Positions 9,314 to 20,311 are shown, counted from the stretch's first letter. The stretch: 64,000 nt of DNA from JAICJR01 sp036494715 (GCA_036494715.1 DASXNY010000007.1:1-64000); one strand, 5' to 3'. Translations and numbers: made by a program. Notes: generated by a model not told the origin, from the letters alone.

Positions 9314-10577
9314 ATGCCGAACTTCGACACCGTGCGCCTGCCCGAGCGGGACCTGATCGAGGACTGCGTGCACTGCGGCTTCTGTCTGCCCACCTGCCCG
9401 ACCTACGACCTGTGGGGCGAGGAGATGGACTCGCCGCGCGGGCGGATCGTGTTGATGGACGAGGCCGAGCGCGGCGCCGAGCTGTCCGCGCCGATGGTCA
9501 CGCACTGGGACCGTTGCCTCGGCTGCATGGCATGCGTGACCGCCTGCCCGTCGGGCGTGCAGTACGACAAGCTGATCGAGGACACGCGCGCGCAGGTGGA
9601 GCGCAACCACGAGCGCTCGGCGGGCGACCGCCTCTTCCGCGGCCTGGTGTTCGAGCTGTTCCCACACCCCGGGCGGCTGCGCGCGCTCGCCCCGCTGATG
9701 GCACTCGGTCGCAAACTCGGCATCCCGCGCCTGGCGCGCCAGGGCGGGCCGTTCCCGCGCCTGCGCGCGGTCACCTCGCTCACGCCCTCCACCCCGCTGC
9801 GCGACACGATGAAGCGCCTGCCCGAGCACGTGCGCGCGCAGGGCGAGCAGCGCGGCACCGTGGGGCTGCTCCAGGGCTGCGTGCAGCGCGTGTTCTTCCA
9901 CGACGTGAACGTGGCCACCGCGCGGGTGCTCGCGGCCGAGGGCTTCGAGGTGCGCGCCCCGCGCCTGCCCCGCTGCTGCGGCGCGCTCCAGTTGCACACG
10001 GGCTACGACTCGACCGAGCTCGCGAAGGCGACGATCGAGGCGTTCGAGAGCTGCGACTTCGTGGTGGCCAATGCGGCGGGCTGCGGCTCGTCGATGAAGG
10101 ACTACGGGCACCTCTTGCGCGAGGACCCGCAGTGGGCGGAGCGCGCGCAGGCGTTCAGCGCCAAGGTGCGCGACATCGCCGAGCTGCTCGCGGACGCCGG
10201 CTCGCGCGCGCCGCGCCACCCGGTGCCCACCAAGGTCGCCTATCACGACGCCTGCCACCTCGCCCATGCGCAGGCCGTGCGCGCCCAGCCGCGCGAGCTT
10301 CTGAAGGAGATTCCGGAGCTCGAGCTGGTCGAGCCCGAAGGTTGGGAGATTTGCTGCGGCTCAGCGGGTATCTACAACCTGCTGAACCCCGAGCCCGCCA
10401 CGGAGCTTGGGCGCCGCAAGGTGGAAAACCTGCTTGCCACCGGCGCGGAGACGATCGCCGCGGGCAACCCAGGCTGCGCGATCCAGATCGCCGCCGTGAG
10501 CGAGCAGATGGGGCACCCGCTACGGGTACTCCACCCGATAGAGCTGATTCAGAAGTCGATTCAGGGAGGCAGCACGA

Positions 10578-10591
<14 letters not shown>
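9314..10591 (+). CDS. glcF: Glycolate oxidase iron-sulfur subunit GlcF
   Basis: A 425-residue protein with two [4Fe-4S] binding motifs near the N-terminus (CVHCGFCLPTCP, residues 18-29; CLGCMACVTACP, about 69-80) and two cysteine-rich CCG blocks (RLPRCCGALQLHTGY near 220, EICCGSAGIYNL near 350). It carries electrons from GlcD/GlcE flavins to the membrane quinone pool. The ATG follows the glcE stop directly, with GGAGGG just upstream. Its 3' end overlaps aceB by 14 bp. Length matches the family (about 407). Confidence 0.96.
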
Positions 10592-12217
<1,626 letters not shown>

Positions 12218-12227
<10 letters not shown>

Positions 12228-12252
12228 CAACTAGCAACCAGGAACTAGGACT
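12218..12252 (+). repeat. Heptamer array at the end of aceB
   Basis: Five contiguous 7-bp units: TAGCAAC three times, then CAGGAAC and TAGGACT. It begins inside the last codons of aceB, supplies its TAG stop, and fills the gap to the convergent gene at 12258. Confidence 0.8.
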
Positions 12253-12257
12253 ACCTC

Positions 12258-12533
12258 CTAGTGCCCCAGCACCTCCTCCAGCTCCACCTCATCGGCGGGC
12301 GGTGACACCGCCATTCGGTCGTCGTCCACCCAGTGCAGCCATCTCTCGAACGCGGTCACCTCTTTGCGCGCCTCACGCAAACGCATGAACGCGCCGAGTT
12401 CCCGCCCTGTGCCGAGTGACTGTTGGTAGACCTCGTTGAGCTGGGCGTGTCTGTTCATCGCGTCCTCCAGCCGCCGGACGGCACGTGAATGCTCGTCCGC
12501 GGAGTCGAGTCCGGATGTCGGCAGGGTCGCCAT
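12258..12533 (-). CDS. Small hypothetical protein, charged
   Basis: A 91-residue soluble protein I do not recognise. It is rich in Glu, Arg and Leu in the middle (RLREARKEVTAFERWLHWV), which should form helices, and ends in an acidic tail (DEVELEEVLGH). GGGAGGAAC precedes the ATG, so the start is well supported. It follows the glycerate kinase gene by 40 bp on the same strand and could be cotranscribed. No membrane segment or signal peptide. Confidence 0.65.
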   Translation of the reverse strand: MATLPTSGLDSADEHSRAVRRLEDAMNRHAQLNEVYQQSLGTGRELGAFMRLREARKEVTAFERWLHWVDDDRMAVSPPADEVELEEVLGH

Positions 12534-12573
12534 TGTTCCTCCCTAAAAGGTCGGGGACCCTTCCTGGACTTGC

Positions 12574-13545
12574 CTAAGTTACTCCGCTTTCCCGGGACAA
12601 GGAATACCCAACATGGCGTAGCTCTTTTTTGGTCCCCGCCGCTCTGACACTGGCGAAGTCCAGGAGGCGGATCGCGAACTGGTCAAGGGCATTCGTGCCA
12701 ACCACCGCGTGGCACCACACGCCGGACTGGCGGCAGCGCGTGGCCACCTCGCCCACGGCCTTGCCGGCGAGCGTCTGGTCGTCGAGCTTGCCCTCTCCCG
12801 TCACGACCGCGCGCGCCGCGCGCATCAGCTCGTCGAAACCGAGCGTGTCGAGAACGTAGGCCGCACCCAGCACGAGCTTCGCGTTGCGGTAGGCGTACAG
12901 ACCGCCGGAGAGCCCGCCGGCCGCGGCGGTCATCGGCACATCGCGGGGGTCGCGCGGGGCAGCCGCCGCGAACTTGTCGAGGCGGCGCTCGAGGCGCTTC
13001 ACCATCCTCGGGTCCGCGCCCTTCTGCGGCCCGAACACGCTCGGCGCCTGCTCGAACGGCAGGCGCACGTCGCACAGCACCTCGAGCTTCGGGTCGACCC
13101 CGGCCTCCTCGAGCGCCTCCACCGCGCCGGCGCCCCCGTCCATGGTCGCGCTGCCGCCCACCGTGACGATCACATTCTGTGCTCCCGCCTGTACCGCCGC
13201 GGCGATCAACTCGCCCGTGCCGCGTGTGGACGCGGCCCACACATCGCGCTCGGCCTCCGCCACCAGGGCGAACCCGCTCGCCTGAGCGGTCTCCACCACC
13301 GCGCGGCCATCGGGCAGCAGCGCGAAGCGCGCCGTGATCGGGCGACCGAGCGGATCGCTCACCTCGGCCTCCCGGTACTCGCCGCCAAGCGTCGCCACGA
13401 GCGCCTCCATCGTGCCCTCGCCGCCGTCGCCGATCGGCAGCTCCCGCGCCTCGGCACCGCCCTCGCGCAGACCTTCGGCAATCGCGTGCGCGACCTCGAC
13501 TGCGGATAGCGTGCCCTTGAAGCTGTCGGGTGCGACGAGAACCAC
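12574..13545 (-). CDS. Glycerate kinase (GarK/GlxK family)
   Basis: A 323-residue kinase that phosphorylates glycerate (to 2-phosphoglycerate in most bacterial members), linking glyoxylate metabolism to glycolysis. Family blocks: VLVAPDSFKGTLSA at the N-terminus, PIGDGGEGTMEAL near 42, VTVGGSATMDGGAG near 127, VFGPQKGADPRM near 166, TAAAGGLSGGL near 198. It is about 50 residues shorter than E. coli GarK (381), mainly by loss of a loop after GGSATMDGGAG. Start: GTG at 13545 gives the usual N-terminus; GTG at 13560 is also possible; neither has a clear ribosome-binding site. Diverges from the acyl-CoA dehydrogenase gene. Confidence 0.88.
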   Translation of the reverse strand: MVLVAPDSFKGTLSAVEVAHAIAEGLREGGAEARELPIGDGGEGTMEALVATLGGEYREAEVSDPLGRPITARFALLPDGRAVVETAQASGFALVAEAERDVWAASTRGTGELIAAAVQAGAQNVIVTVGGSATMDGGAGAVEALEEAGVDPKLEVLCDVRLPFEQAPSVFGPQKGADPRMVKRLERRLDKFAAAAPRDPRDVPMTAAAGGLSGGLYAYRNAKLVLGAAYVLDTLGFDELMRAARAVVTGEGKLDDQTLAGKAVGEVATRCRQSGVWCHAVVGTNALDQFAIRLLDFASVRAAGTKKELRHVGYSLSRESGVT

Positions 13546-13626
13546 GTCGGCATAATCCACGACATCGCGGACCAAGCCACAGCCGACACCTATCTCCTCA
13601 CGGACGAGCAGCTCGAGTTCCGAGAG

Positions 13627-14721
13627 GTGGTCCGCCAGATCGCGCAGGAGCGCGTGGCGCCGCGGGCGGCGGAGATCGACGAGAAGGCGGAGTACCCCTA
13701 CGACCTGCGCAGGCTGCTCGCCGAGCAGGACATCCTCGGCCTGCCGTTCGATGCGGAGCACGGCGGTACGGGCACCGGCACGCTGACCCTCAACATCGCG
13801 GTGGAGGAGCTGGCGAAAGCCTGCGCTTCGACCGCTCTGATCCTGATGGTGCAGGAGCTGGGCTCGCTGCCGATCAAGCTGTTCGGCTCGGACGAGCTCA
13901 AGCAGAAGTACCTCCCGCGGCTCGCGAGCGGCGAGTGGACGCCGGCGTTCGCCCTGTCGGAGGTGGAGGCGGGCTCGGACCCGGGCGGCATGCGCACGCG
14001 GGCGGTGCGCGACGGCGACGACTGGATCCTCGACGGCGAGAAGAACTGGATCACCAACCTGGGCGTGGCCGACCTGTTCGTGGTGTTCGCGGTCACGAAC
14101 CCGGACGAGGGCCACTCGCGCGGCATCTCGGCGTTCGTGGTGGAGCGCGACTGGCCGGGAGTGGAGATCGGCAAGCTCGAGCACAAGATGGGCATCCGCG
14201 GCTCGCCCACCGGCCAGCCGGTGTTCACCGACGTGCGCGTGCCGGCGGAGAACCTGATCGGCGAGGCCAACGCGGGCTTCAAGGTGGCGATGGCGACCCT
14301 CGACCGCTCGCGCCTCGGCGTGGCCGCGCAGGGCCTCGGCCTCGCGCAGGGCGCCACCGACTTCGCCGCGGCGTACGCGAAGGAGCGCCGCCAGTTCGGC
14401 AAGCCGATCATCGCCTTCCAGGGAATCCAGTTCAAGCTCGCCGACATGGAGACGCAGTGCGCCGCCGCGCGCGAGCTGCTCTACAAGGCGTGCGCGAAGG
14501 TGGACCGCCTCGAGGCCGACATGGGCAAGTACTCGGCGATGGCCAAGCTCTTCTGCTCTGACACGGCGATGGCCGTCACGACCGAGGCCGTGCAGGTGCT
14601 CGGCGGCTACGGCTACGTGAAGGAGTACCCGGTGGAGCGCATGATGCGCGACGCCAAGATCACGCAGATCTACGAGGGCACGAACGAGATCCAGCGGCTA
14701 GTGATCGCGCGGACCCTCTGA
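13627..14721 (+). CDS. Acyl-CoA dehydrogenase
   Basis: A flavoenzyme of the short/medium-chain acyl-CoA dehydrogenase family (364 residues from this start); oxidises acyl-CoA to enoyl-CoA and passes electrons to ETF. Visible are FALSEVEAGSDPGGMRT (FAD/substrate binding), the core helix region RRQFGKPI, and the catalytic base in IYEGTNEIQRL at the C-terminus. The GTG at 13627 is the first canonical start in the frame, but it cuts into helix 1: the open frame upstream encodes TYLLTDEQLEFREVV, which is typical for the family. No ATG, GTG or TTG exists between the upstream stop (13507) and 13627; an ATC at 13564 followed by an Ala codon is a candidate. Heads a three-gene run with overlaps. Confidence 0.93.
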   Translation: MVRQIAQERVAPRAAEIDEKAEYPYDLRRLLAEQDILGLPFDAEHGGTGTGTLTLNIAVEELAKACASTALILMVQELGSLPIKLFGSDELKQKYLPRLASGEWTPAFALSEVEAGSDPGGMRTRAVRDGDDWILDGEKNWITNLGVADLFVVFAVTNPDEGHSRGISAFVVERDWPGVEIGKLEHKMGIRGSPTGQPVFTDVRVPAENLIGEANAGFKVAMATLDRSRLGVAAQGLGLAQGATDFAAAYAKERRQFGKPIIAFQGIQFKLADMETQCAAARELLYKACAKVDRLEADMGKYSAMAKLFCSDTAMAVTTEAVQVLGGYGYVKEYPVERMMRDAKITQIYEGTNEIQRLVIARTL

Positions 14722-15137
14722 TGGACCAGCGCGTGAGCCTCGTGACCCTCGGCGTGTCCGACCTGGCTCGGGCGCGTGCGTTCTACGAGGCGCTCGGCTG
14801 GAAGAGCGGGGCCGCGCCCGCCGAGGACGTGCTGTTCTTCCAGGCCGGCGGCATGATCGTCGCGCTGTGGGGCCGCGACCAGCTCGCCGAGGACAGCGGC
14901 GTGACCGACAACGGCGGCTGGGGCGGCATCACGCTCGCCTACAACGCGCGCTCGCCGGAGGAGGTGGACGCGGTGATCGCTCAGGCCGAGGCGGCTGGTG
15001 CGACGATCCCGCGCCATGGCGCCGAGACATTCTGGGGCGGCTACTCAGGCGTGTTCATCGACCCCGACGGCCACCCGTGGGAGGTCGCGCACAACCCTCA
15101 CTGGACGGTCCATGACGACGGCTCGGTAAGCCTTTGA
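14721..15137 (+). CDS. VOC-superfamily (glyoxalase-like) protein
   Basis: A 138-residue vicinal-oxygen-chelate protein. The N-terminal beta-alpha unit (VSLVTLGVSDLARARAFYEA) and the C-terminal metal-site signature YSGVFIDPDGHPWEVAHNP are typical of glyoxalase/bleomycin-resistance-like proteins. Its ATG overlaps the stop of the dehydrogenase gene (TGATG), so it is translated with it. The substrate cannot be told from sequence. Confidence 0.88.
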   Translation: MDQRVSLVTLGVSDLARARAFYEALGWKSGAAPAEDVLFFQAGGMIVALWGRDQLAEDSGVTDNGGWGGITLAYNARSPEEVDAVIAQAEAAGATIPRHGAETFWGGYSGVFIDPDGHPWEVAHNPHWTVHDDGSVSL

Positions 15138-15754
15138 GCGACGATCCGAGCGGCTGGTTCGAGGAGCTCTACGTCGCCGCCGAGGCGGGCGAGCGGGAGG
15201 TGCCGTGGAACCGCGACGAGCCGAATGTGCGGCTAGTGGCCTGGGCCGAGCAGCATGGCCTCACGGGCGGCGGCCGCCGCGCGCTCGTGGTGGGCTCGGG
15301 GCTCGGCCAGGACGCGGAGTACATCGGCCGGCTCGGCTTCGACACCACGGCGTTCGACGTCGCCCCCACCGCGATCCGCTCGATGGAGCAGCGGTTCCCG
15401 GGCTCGCCGGTGAAGTACGTGGTGGCCGATCTGCTCGACCCGCCGCGCGACTGGCTGCACGCATTCGACTTCGTGCTCGAGAGCATCACGGTGCAGTCGA
15501 TGCCGCAGGACTACCACGCCGAGTCGACCGCGCGCGTGACGGAGTTCGTCGCGCCGGGTGGCACGCTGCTCGTGCTCTCGGCCGCGCGCGAGGAGGACGA
15601 GCGGCCCGACGGCCCGCCGTGGCCGCTCAGCCTCAGCGAGCTCGAGGCGTTCGAGCAGGGCGGCCTCGAGACCGTCCGGATCGAGGAGATCCGCGACACC
15701 ACCGACGAGCCGTTCCCGTTCCGCTGGCGCGCCGAGTTCCGCCGGCCGGGCTAG
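15134..15754 (+). CDS. Class I SAM-dependent methyltransferase
   Basis: A 206-residue Rossmann-type methyltransferase. The SAM-binding loop reads ALVVGSGLGQDAEYI near residue 50, followed by FDTTAFDVAP (motif II) and ADLLDPP (motif III). The N-terminal PWNRDEPN box resembles thiopurine S-methyltransferase-like enzymes, so a small xenobiotic is a possible substrate. The start is TTG at 15134, overlapping the previous stop by four bases, which indicates translational coupling. Confidence 0.82.
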   Translation: MSDDPSGWFEELYVAAEAGEREVPWNRDEPNVRLVAWAEQHGLTGGGRRALVVGSGLGQDAEYIGRLGFDTTAFDVAPTAIRSMEQRFPGSPVKYVVADLLDPPRDWLHAFDFVLESITVQSMPQDYHAESTARVTEFVAPGGTLLVLSAAREEDERPDGPPWPLSLSELEAFEQGGLETVRIEEIRDTTDEPFPFRWRAEFRRPG

Positions 15755-15756
15755 GG

Positions 15757-16806
15757 CTAGCCCCAGCGGAAGCCGATGTCCGAGCCCTGCGGCTCGATCG
15801 GGCTCGACGGCAGCCCGGGCTGCGGGTCCGGCAGGTTGAAGCCGGTCGGCGCCACGTCGTTGGGCGTGTCCGGGTGGAAGAGGGAGGCGAGGTACTGGAT
15901 CTGCCCGCGGCCGGGGCCGAGCTCGAACTGCCCGCCGCCGTAGGCGCCGATGCCGTGCTCCTCGCAGTGGTCGTAGGCCGCGCACAGCTCCTGCAGGCCG
16001 CCGAGCCGCGACGGCTTGATGTTCACCATGCGCGGCGGGAACGGCAGACCCTCGATGTCAGCGACCGAGTGGATGTTGGCGTCCCAGGTGATGCGGTCCC
16101 GATAGGGCTCGAGCACCGGGTCGGTCTCCTCGTTGAGCCGCGGGTCCTCGATCCACGCGTTCGGGAACGCCTCGGCCACGCGCCGGTAGAGCTCGGGGTC
16201 GGCGCCCGCGTCCACCACGGTGCCGGAGTAGAGGCCCTTGAGATCGACGGAGTCCACCGCTCCTGTGTCCACGAGCTCGGCGATCAGCTCATCGGTCCAC
16301 TCGTCGGTCGGGTCGAGCTTGAAGCGCAGCGTCGGGTAGAGGTCGAGCCGCTTGCGCACGGGCGCCATCGTCGGCGGCTCGCCGAGCCGCAGGGACACGA
16401 CGAACGTGAGCGGCCGCAGCGAGCGCCCCACCACCTCGGCGAGCGACTTGCCCGCCTGGCGCAGCGCAAGATCCAAGGCCGTCGACTCGAACGCCCAGCG
16501 CCGGTAGCGCCGCGACACGTCGCGCACCGGCTCGGCCGGGAACAGGTCGAGCCCGCCCACGAGGTCGCAGAACTCGCCCATCGTGCGCTTGCCCGCGAGG
16601 TCCAGCACCGGTCCCGCATCCTGCAGCGCGACGTGGTCGAGCTGGTCGTAGGTCACGTCCTCGCCTACGCCCTCGTGCCCGCCGCCCTGCATGTGGATGA
16701 CGGTGGAGAGCCGCGTGAAGTCCGACGACACCTGCGCCTCGAGCCCCTCCAACGAGTAGCCGTCGACTTCCACCGGCAGCGACGCGAGCAAGTCGAAGGT
16801 GGCCAT
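15757..16806 (-). CDS. Enolase-superfamily (muconate cycloisomerase-like) protein
   Basis: A 349-residue protein with the enolase-superfamily TIM barrel. Metal-ligand and acid/base regions can be followed: RFKLDP near residue 163, VDSVDLKGLYS near 188, WIEDPRL near 222, TWDANIHSVAD near 242, VNIKPSRLGG near 263, then AYGGGQFELGPGRG. Compared with classical muconate or mandelate enzymes the first Lys motif is a lone K and the second ligand region is DLKG instead of DAN, so the reaction is unknown. Convergent with the methyltransferase gene, with only two bases between the two stop codons. Confidence 0.75.
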   Translation of the reverse strand: MATFDLLASLPVEVDGYSLEGLEAQVSSDFTRLSTVIHMQGGGHEGVGEDVTYDQLDHVALQDAGPVLDLAGKRTMGEFCDLVGGLDLFPAEPVRDVSRRYRRWAFESTALDLALRQAGKSLAEVVGRSLRPLTFVVSLRLGEPPTMAPVRKRLDLYPTLRFKLDPTDEWTDELIAELVDTGAVDSVDLKGLYSGTVVDAGADPELYRRVAEAFPNAWIEDPRLNEETDPVLEPYRDRITWDANIHSVADIEGLPFPPRMVNIKPSRLGGLQELCAAYDHCEEHGIGAYGGGQFELGPGRGQIQYLASLFHPDTPNDVAPTGFNLPDPQPGLPSSPIEPQGSDIGFRWG

Positions 16807-16826
16807 AGCCGCAGCAGGCTACAGCC

Positions 16827-16861
16827 CTATGACCCATGACCTATGACCCATGACCCATGAC
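16827..16861 (+). repeat. Heptamer array upstream of APC permease
   Basis: Five contiguous 7-bp units: CTATGAC, CCATGAC, CTATGAC, CCATGAC, CCATGAC. It lies between two divergent genes and ends directly before a predicted -35 element at 16863. Confidence 0.85.
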
Positions 16862-16862
16862 C

Positions 16863-16892
16863 TTGCGCTGACGCGCCAGACCGCACTACAGT
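16863..16892 (+). promoter_or_regulatory. Predicted promoter of the APC permease gene
   Basis: TTGCGC (16863-16868), 18-bp spacer, TACAGT (16887-16892). The predicted transcription start is about three bases before the ATG at 16902, so the mRNA would be close to leaderless. Confidence 0.4.
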
Positions 16893-16901
16893 GGCTCCTG
16901 G

Positions 16902-18434
16902 ATGAGCACTGGCTCGGAAGCTATCGGGCCTGGCGTACCGCTTACTGGTCAATCGGACGCCGCGGCGCAGCCCGAACTCAAGAAGAACGCGATCACGTTC
17001 GTCTCGAACATCGTGATCGGCGTCGCGTCGACGGCACCCGGGTACTCGCTGGCGGCCACGCTCGGCTTCGTGACGGCCGTCGTGGGCTTCAAGGCGCCGG
17101 CGATCATGATCGTCGCGTTCCTGCCGATGCTCTGCATCGCGCTCGCCTACAACTACATGAACCGCGCCGACCCGGACTGCGGCACGACGTTCTCGTGGAT
17201 GACGAAGGCGATGGGACCGCGCTCCGGCTGGATGGGCGGCTGGGCGATCATCGTCGCGGACGTGATCGTGATGGCCAACCTGTCGCAGATCGCGGGTCTC
17301 TACTCGTTCCAGCTGTTCGGCAACGCCAGCCCGACCACGTTCGAGGTCACGCTCATCGGCGTCGCCTGGATCGTGGTCATGACCTGGATCTGCTGGCGCG
17401 GCATCGAGCTCTCGGCCCGTCTTCAGCAGTTCCTGCTCGGCGCCGAGCTCACCACCCTGGCGATCTTCTCCGTCGTCGCGCTATGGAAGACCTACAACGG
17501 CCACAACCCCGCGTCCACGCACGTGCAGGCGAGCTGGTTCTCACCCTTCGGCCTCTCGACCACCGATCTGGTGGCGGGCGTGCTCCTGGCAGTGTTCATC
17601 TACTGGGGCTGGGACAGCGGCGTAGCCGTGAATGAGGAAACGAAGGACGCCGACACCGGGCCGGGCAAGGCCGCTGTGATCTCCACGCTGCTGCTCGTGG
17701 GGATCTACGTGCTCGTTTCAACCGCGGCGGTGGCGTATACCGGACTGCACGTCCTGAACGCGAACCCCGATGACGTGTTCGCCCCGATCGGAAAGGCCGT
17801 GCTCGGCTCGGGCCTCGACAAGCTCCTGATCATCGCCGTGCTCACATCGGCGTCGGCCTCCACGCAGACGACGATCTTGCCCACTGCGCGAACAAGCCTC
17901 TCGATGGCGCGCCAAGGCGCGCTGCCCAAGGAGTTCAGCCGCATCCACCCACGCTTCCAGACCCCCGACTTCTCGACGATCCTCATGGGCGCCGTCTCGA
18001 TCATCTGGTACGTGGGGCTCACGCTCGTCAGCACGGACGTGCTGGGCGACTCGATCCTCTCGCTCGGCCTCATGATCGCCTTCTACTACGGGCTCACCGG
18101 CCTCGCCTGCGTCATCTACTACCGCCACGAGCTCACGAAGAGCGTCAAGAACTTCTTCTACATCGGCGTGCTCCCGTTCCTCGGCTTCCTCAGCCTCGGC
18201 TACCTGTTCGTCAAGTCGTGCATCGAGCTCGGCAAGACGGACGCCGGCTCGCTCGTGATCTTCGGCATCGGCGGCCCGCTCGTGATCGGCCTCGGCGGCC
18301 TGCTCCTCGGCCTCGTGTTCATGCTCTGGTGGAACGGCGTCAGCCCCAGCTTCTTCAAGCGCAAGCCCGAGGTGGCGGATCCGCGCATCCTCACCGGCGA
18401 GCTCAAGGCCCAGGCCGTCACCCCGGATGTCTGA
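16902..18434 (+). CDS. APC-superfamily amino acid/polyamine permease
   Basis: A 510-residue, about 12-TM permease. TM1 has the broken-helix feature typical of the APC fold (NIVIGVASTAPGYSLAATLG) and the family block RADPDCGTTFSWM follows. Imports an amino acid or amine by proton or antiport coupling; the cargo is not evident. No ribosome-binding site is seen before the ATG, in line with a near-leaderless start. It overlaps the uspA-like gene by 8 bp, so both are one operon. Confidence 0.88.
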   Translation: MSTGSEAIGPGVPLTGQSDAAAQPELKKNAITFVSNIVIGVASTAPGYSLAATLGFVTAVVGFKAPAIMIVAFLPMLCIALAYNYMNRADPDCGTTFSWMTKAMGPRSGWMGGWAIIVADVIVMANLSQIAGLYSFQLFGNASPTTFEVTLIGVAWIVVMTWICWRGIELSARLQQFLLGAELTTLAIFSVVALWKTYNGHNPASTHVQASWFSPFGLSTTDLVAGVLLAVFIYWGWDSGVAVNEETKDADTGPGKAAVISTLLLVGIYVLVSTAAVAYTGLHVLNANPDDVFAPIGKAVLGSGLDKLLIIAVLTSASASTQTTILPTARTSLSMARQGALPKEFSRIHPRFQTPDFSTILMGAVSIIWYVGLTLVSTDVLGDSILSLGLMIAFYYGLTGLACVIYYRHELTKSVKNFFYIGVLPFLGFLSLGYLFVKSCIELGKTDAGSLVIFGIGGPLVIGLGGLLLGLVFMLWWNGVSPSFFKRKPEVADPRILTGELKAQAVTPDV

Positions 18435-18849
18435 CGAGATCGTCCTCGGCTACGACGGTTCGGACGGCGGCAAGGCCGCGCTGAACGTGGCCTGCGGGCT
18501 CGCGAAGAAGCTCGGCTCGAAGATCGTGATCGCGTACGCGTACGAGGTGTCGGCGTTCGGGGGCGAGGTGCAGGACCTCGGCAAGGAGCTCCACGAGCGC
18601 GGCGAGGCCCTGAACGCCGAGGCAGCCGCGGCGGCGGCACAGCAGGGCGTGGAGAGCGAGACCCTGATCGAGCGCGGTGAGAAGGCCGACGCCCTGGCCC
18701 GCGTGGCCGCGGACCGCAACGCGGCGATGATCGTCGTGGGCAGCCGCGGCGAGCGGCCGCTCAAGGGGGTCGTGCTCGGCTCGGTGTCGCAGAAGCTGCT
18801 GCACCTGTCGGAGACGCCGGTGCTGGTAGTGCCCCTCCGCAAGGGCTGA
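18427..18849 (+). CDS. Universal stress protein (UspA family)
   Basis: A 140-residue single-domain Usp. The ATP-binding signature G-x2-G-x9-G-S is present in VGSRGERPLKGVVLGSVSQK (residues about 106-125), so it should bind ATP. The N-terminus EIVLGYDGSDGGKAAL is typical. Its ATG is inside the 3' end of the permease gene (8-bp overlap); Usp domains often accompany APC or cation transporters and may regulate them. Confidence 0.93.
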   Translation: MSDEIVLGYDGSDGGKAALNVACGLAKKLGSKIVIAYAYEVSAFGGEVQDLGKELHERGEALNAEAAAAAAQQGVESETLIERGEKADALARVAADRNAAMIVVGSRGERPLKGVVLGSVSQKLLHLSETPVLVVPLRKG

Positions 18850-18850
18850 C

Positions 18851-18878
18851 CCTCCGACCTCCGTCCTCCGTCCTCGCG
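18851..18878 (+). repeat. Heptamer array after the usp gene
   Basis: Four contiguous 7-bp units: CCTCCGA, CCTCCGT, CCTCCGT, CCTCGCG, beginning right after the usp stop codon. Confidence 0.65.
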
Positions 18879-18932
18879 CCTTGACGCGCGCGGTTAGAGT
18901 GGCGTCGACTCGCGCAGAAACCGGAGGACACC

Positions 18933-19523
18933 ATGACTCGCAGATCGTCCCTCCCGCTGGCTGCGCTGACGGCGCTGGCTGTCGCGCTGGCGTCCGCCGG
19001 CGGCGCGTCCGCCCACTTCCCGAGCTTCAAGAACCACAAGATCGTTCCCGGCAAGTCGATCGGCGGCCTCAAGGTCGGCATGACGAAGAGGCAGGCCCGG
19101 AAGGCCTGGGGCAAGCCCGACAAGATCGACACGGTGGCCTTCCAGGGCTACACCTGGTACCAGTGGCTGGTGCCGGTGGATATCGGCACTGGAACGCTCA
19201 TCCTCGACCCAAAGGTCGGCTACTTCATGACCAAGGGGAAGGTCGCGGTGATCGACGTCGAACTGCCCCAGGACCCTGTCCTCGCGACCAGGGTGAACGT
19301 GCTCAAGACGAGCAAGCGGATCGGGCTCGGCAGCTCGATGGCGGACGCCCGGAGCAAGTACGGCATCCCCACACCGGGACCCGGCGAGGCCGCTCAGTCG
19401 CGGGCGAATCTCAAGCAGGGCAAGCGCTGCACGCTGTTCTACGCGCCGACAAGTCCCTGGGACACCGTCGAGAACATCAACGTGGGACTCTGCGGCGCCG
19501 TGCCGGGGCGGTTCAGCCGCTAG
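18933..19523 (+). CDS. Secreted protein with two BamE/OmlA-like repeats
   Basis: A 196-residue protein with a Sec signal peptide (RRSSLPLAALTALAVALASA, cleavage after ASA at about residue 27). The mature part has two copies of a motif like that of SmpA/OmlA domains: SIGGLKVGMTKRQARKAWGKP and RIGLGSSMADARSKYGIP, each followed by beta-strands. Such 'G-S/T ... ev...lG.P' folds bind partners at the cell surface, but no function is known here. GGAGG lies before the ATG. The stop shares CTAG with that of the convergent potC. Confidence 0.7.
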   Translation: MTRRSSLPLAALTALAVALASAGGASAHFPSFKNHKIVPGKSIGGLKVGMTKRQARKAWGKPDKIDTVAFQGYTWYQWLVPVDIGTGTLILDPKVGYFMTKGKVAVIDVELPQDPVLATRVNVLKTSKRIGLGSSMADARSKYGIPTPGPGEAAQSRANLKQGKRCTLFYAPTSPWDTVENINVGLCGAVPGRFSR

Positions 19524-20311
19524 ACCGCGACAGCTTCCTGCTCCGGCCGCACCGACGCCATCCGCTCGGCGCGCCGCCCCTGCACGACCGTCCCGATGGC
19601 GATCGCCACTGTGAGGACGAAGATCATCGTGGCCACGATGTTCACCTCGGGCGGGATCGACACGCGCGCGGCGCCCCAGATGAAGAGCGGGTAGGTGACG
19701 GTCGAGCCAGAGTTGAAGTTGGTGATCACGAAGTCGTCGATCGACAGCGCGAACGCCAGCAGCCCGGCCGACAGCACGCCCGGCGCGATCAGCGGCAGCG
19801 TGACGAGCCTGAACGTCTGCCAGGCGTTGGCGCCCAGGTCCTGAGCCGCCTCCTCGAGCGAACGGTCGAAGCCGATGAGCCTCGATCTGACCACCACCAC
19901 GACGAACGAGATGTTGAACATCACGTGTGCGATCACGATCGTGAGGAAGCCCGTGTTCACGCCGAGTGACAGGAACAGCGACAGGAGCGCCGCGCCGAGC
20001 ACGATCTCGGGCGTGCTCAGCGGCAGGAACACGAAGAAGTTGAGCGGCGCGCGCCCGCGGAACTCGTAGCGCACCATCGCGAGCGCCATAGCCGTGCCGA
20101 GTGCGGTGGCGATCACGGTCGAGATCAGGGCCACCTCGATCGACACCTTCAGCGCGTCCAGCAGGCCCGGCACCTGGAACGGGTCCTTCCAGTGCTTGAG
20201 CGTCCAGCCCTGCCATACGAAGTTGAAGCGGCTGTGGGTGTTGTTGAACGAGAACCAGATGATGATCCCGATCGGGAAGATCAGGTAGAGGATCGCCAGG
20301 GCCGAGTACAC
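19520..20311 (-). CDS. potC: Spermidine/putrescine ABC transporter permease PotC
   Basis: A 263-residue inner-membrane permease with six TM segments; the EAA loop that docks on the ATPase is SLEEAAQDLGANAWQTF near residue 137. With PotB it forms the channel for polyamines. The GTG at 20311 is the only canonical start, but it begins inside TM1 and has no ribosome-binding site. The open frame continues upstream to an ATA at 20419 that overlaps the potB stop as ATAG and follows GAGG by four bases; this start would add a basic N-terminal tail, as expected. Last gene of potA-D-B-C. Confidence 0.9.
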   Translation of the reverse strand: MYSALAILYLIFPIGIIIWFSFNNTHSRFNFVWQGWTLKHWKDPFQVPGLLDALKVSIEVALISTVIATALGTAMALAMVRYEFRGRAPLNFFVFLPLSTPEIVLGAALLSLFLSLGVNTGFLTIVIAHVMFNISFVVVVVRSRLIGFDRSLEEAAQDLGANAWQTFRLVTLPLIAPGVLSAGLLAFALSIDDFVITNFNSGSTVTYPLFIWGAARVSIPPEVNIVATMIFVLTVAIAIGTVVQGRRAERMASVRPEQEAVAV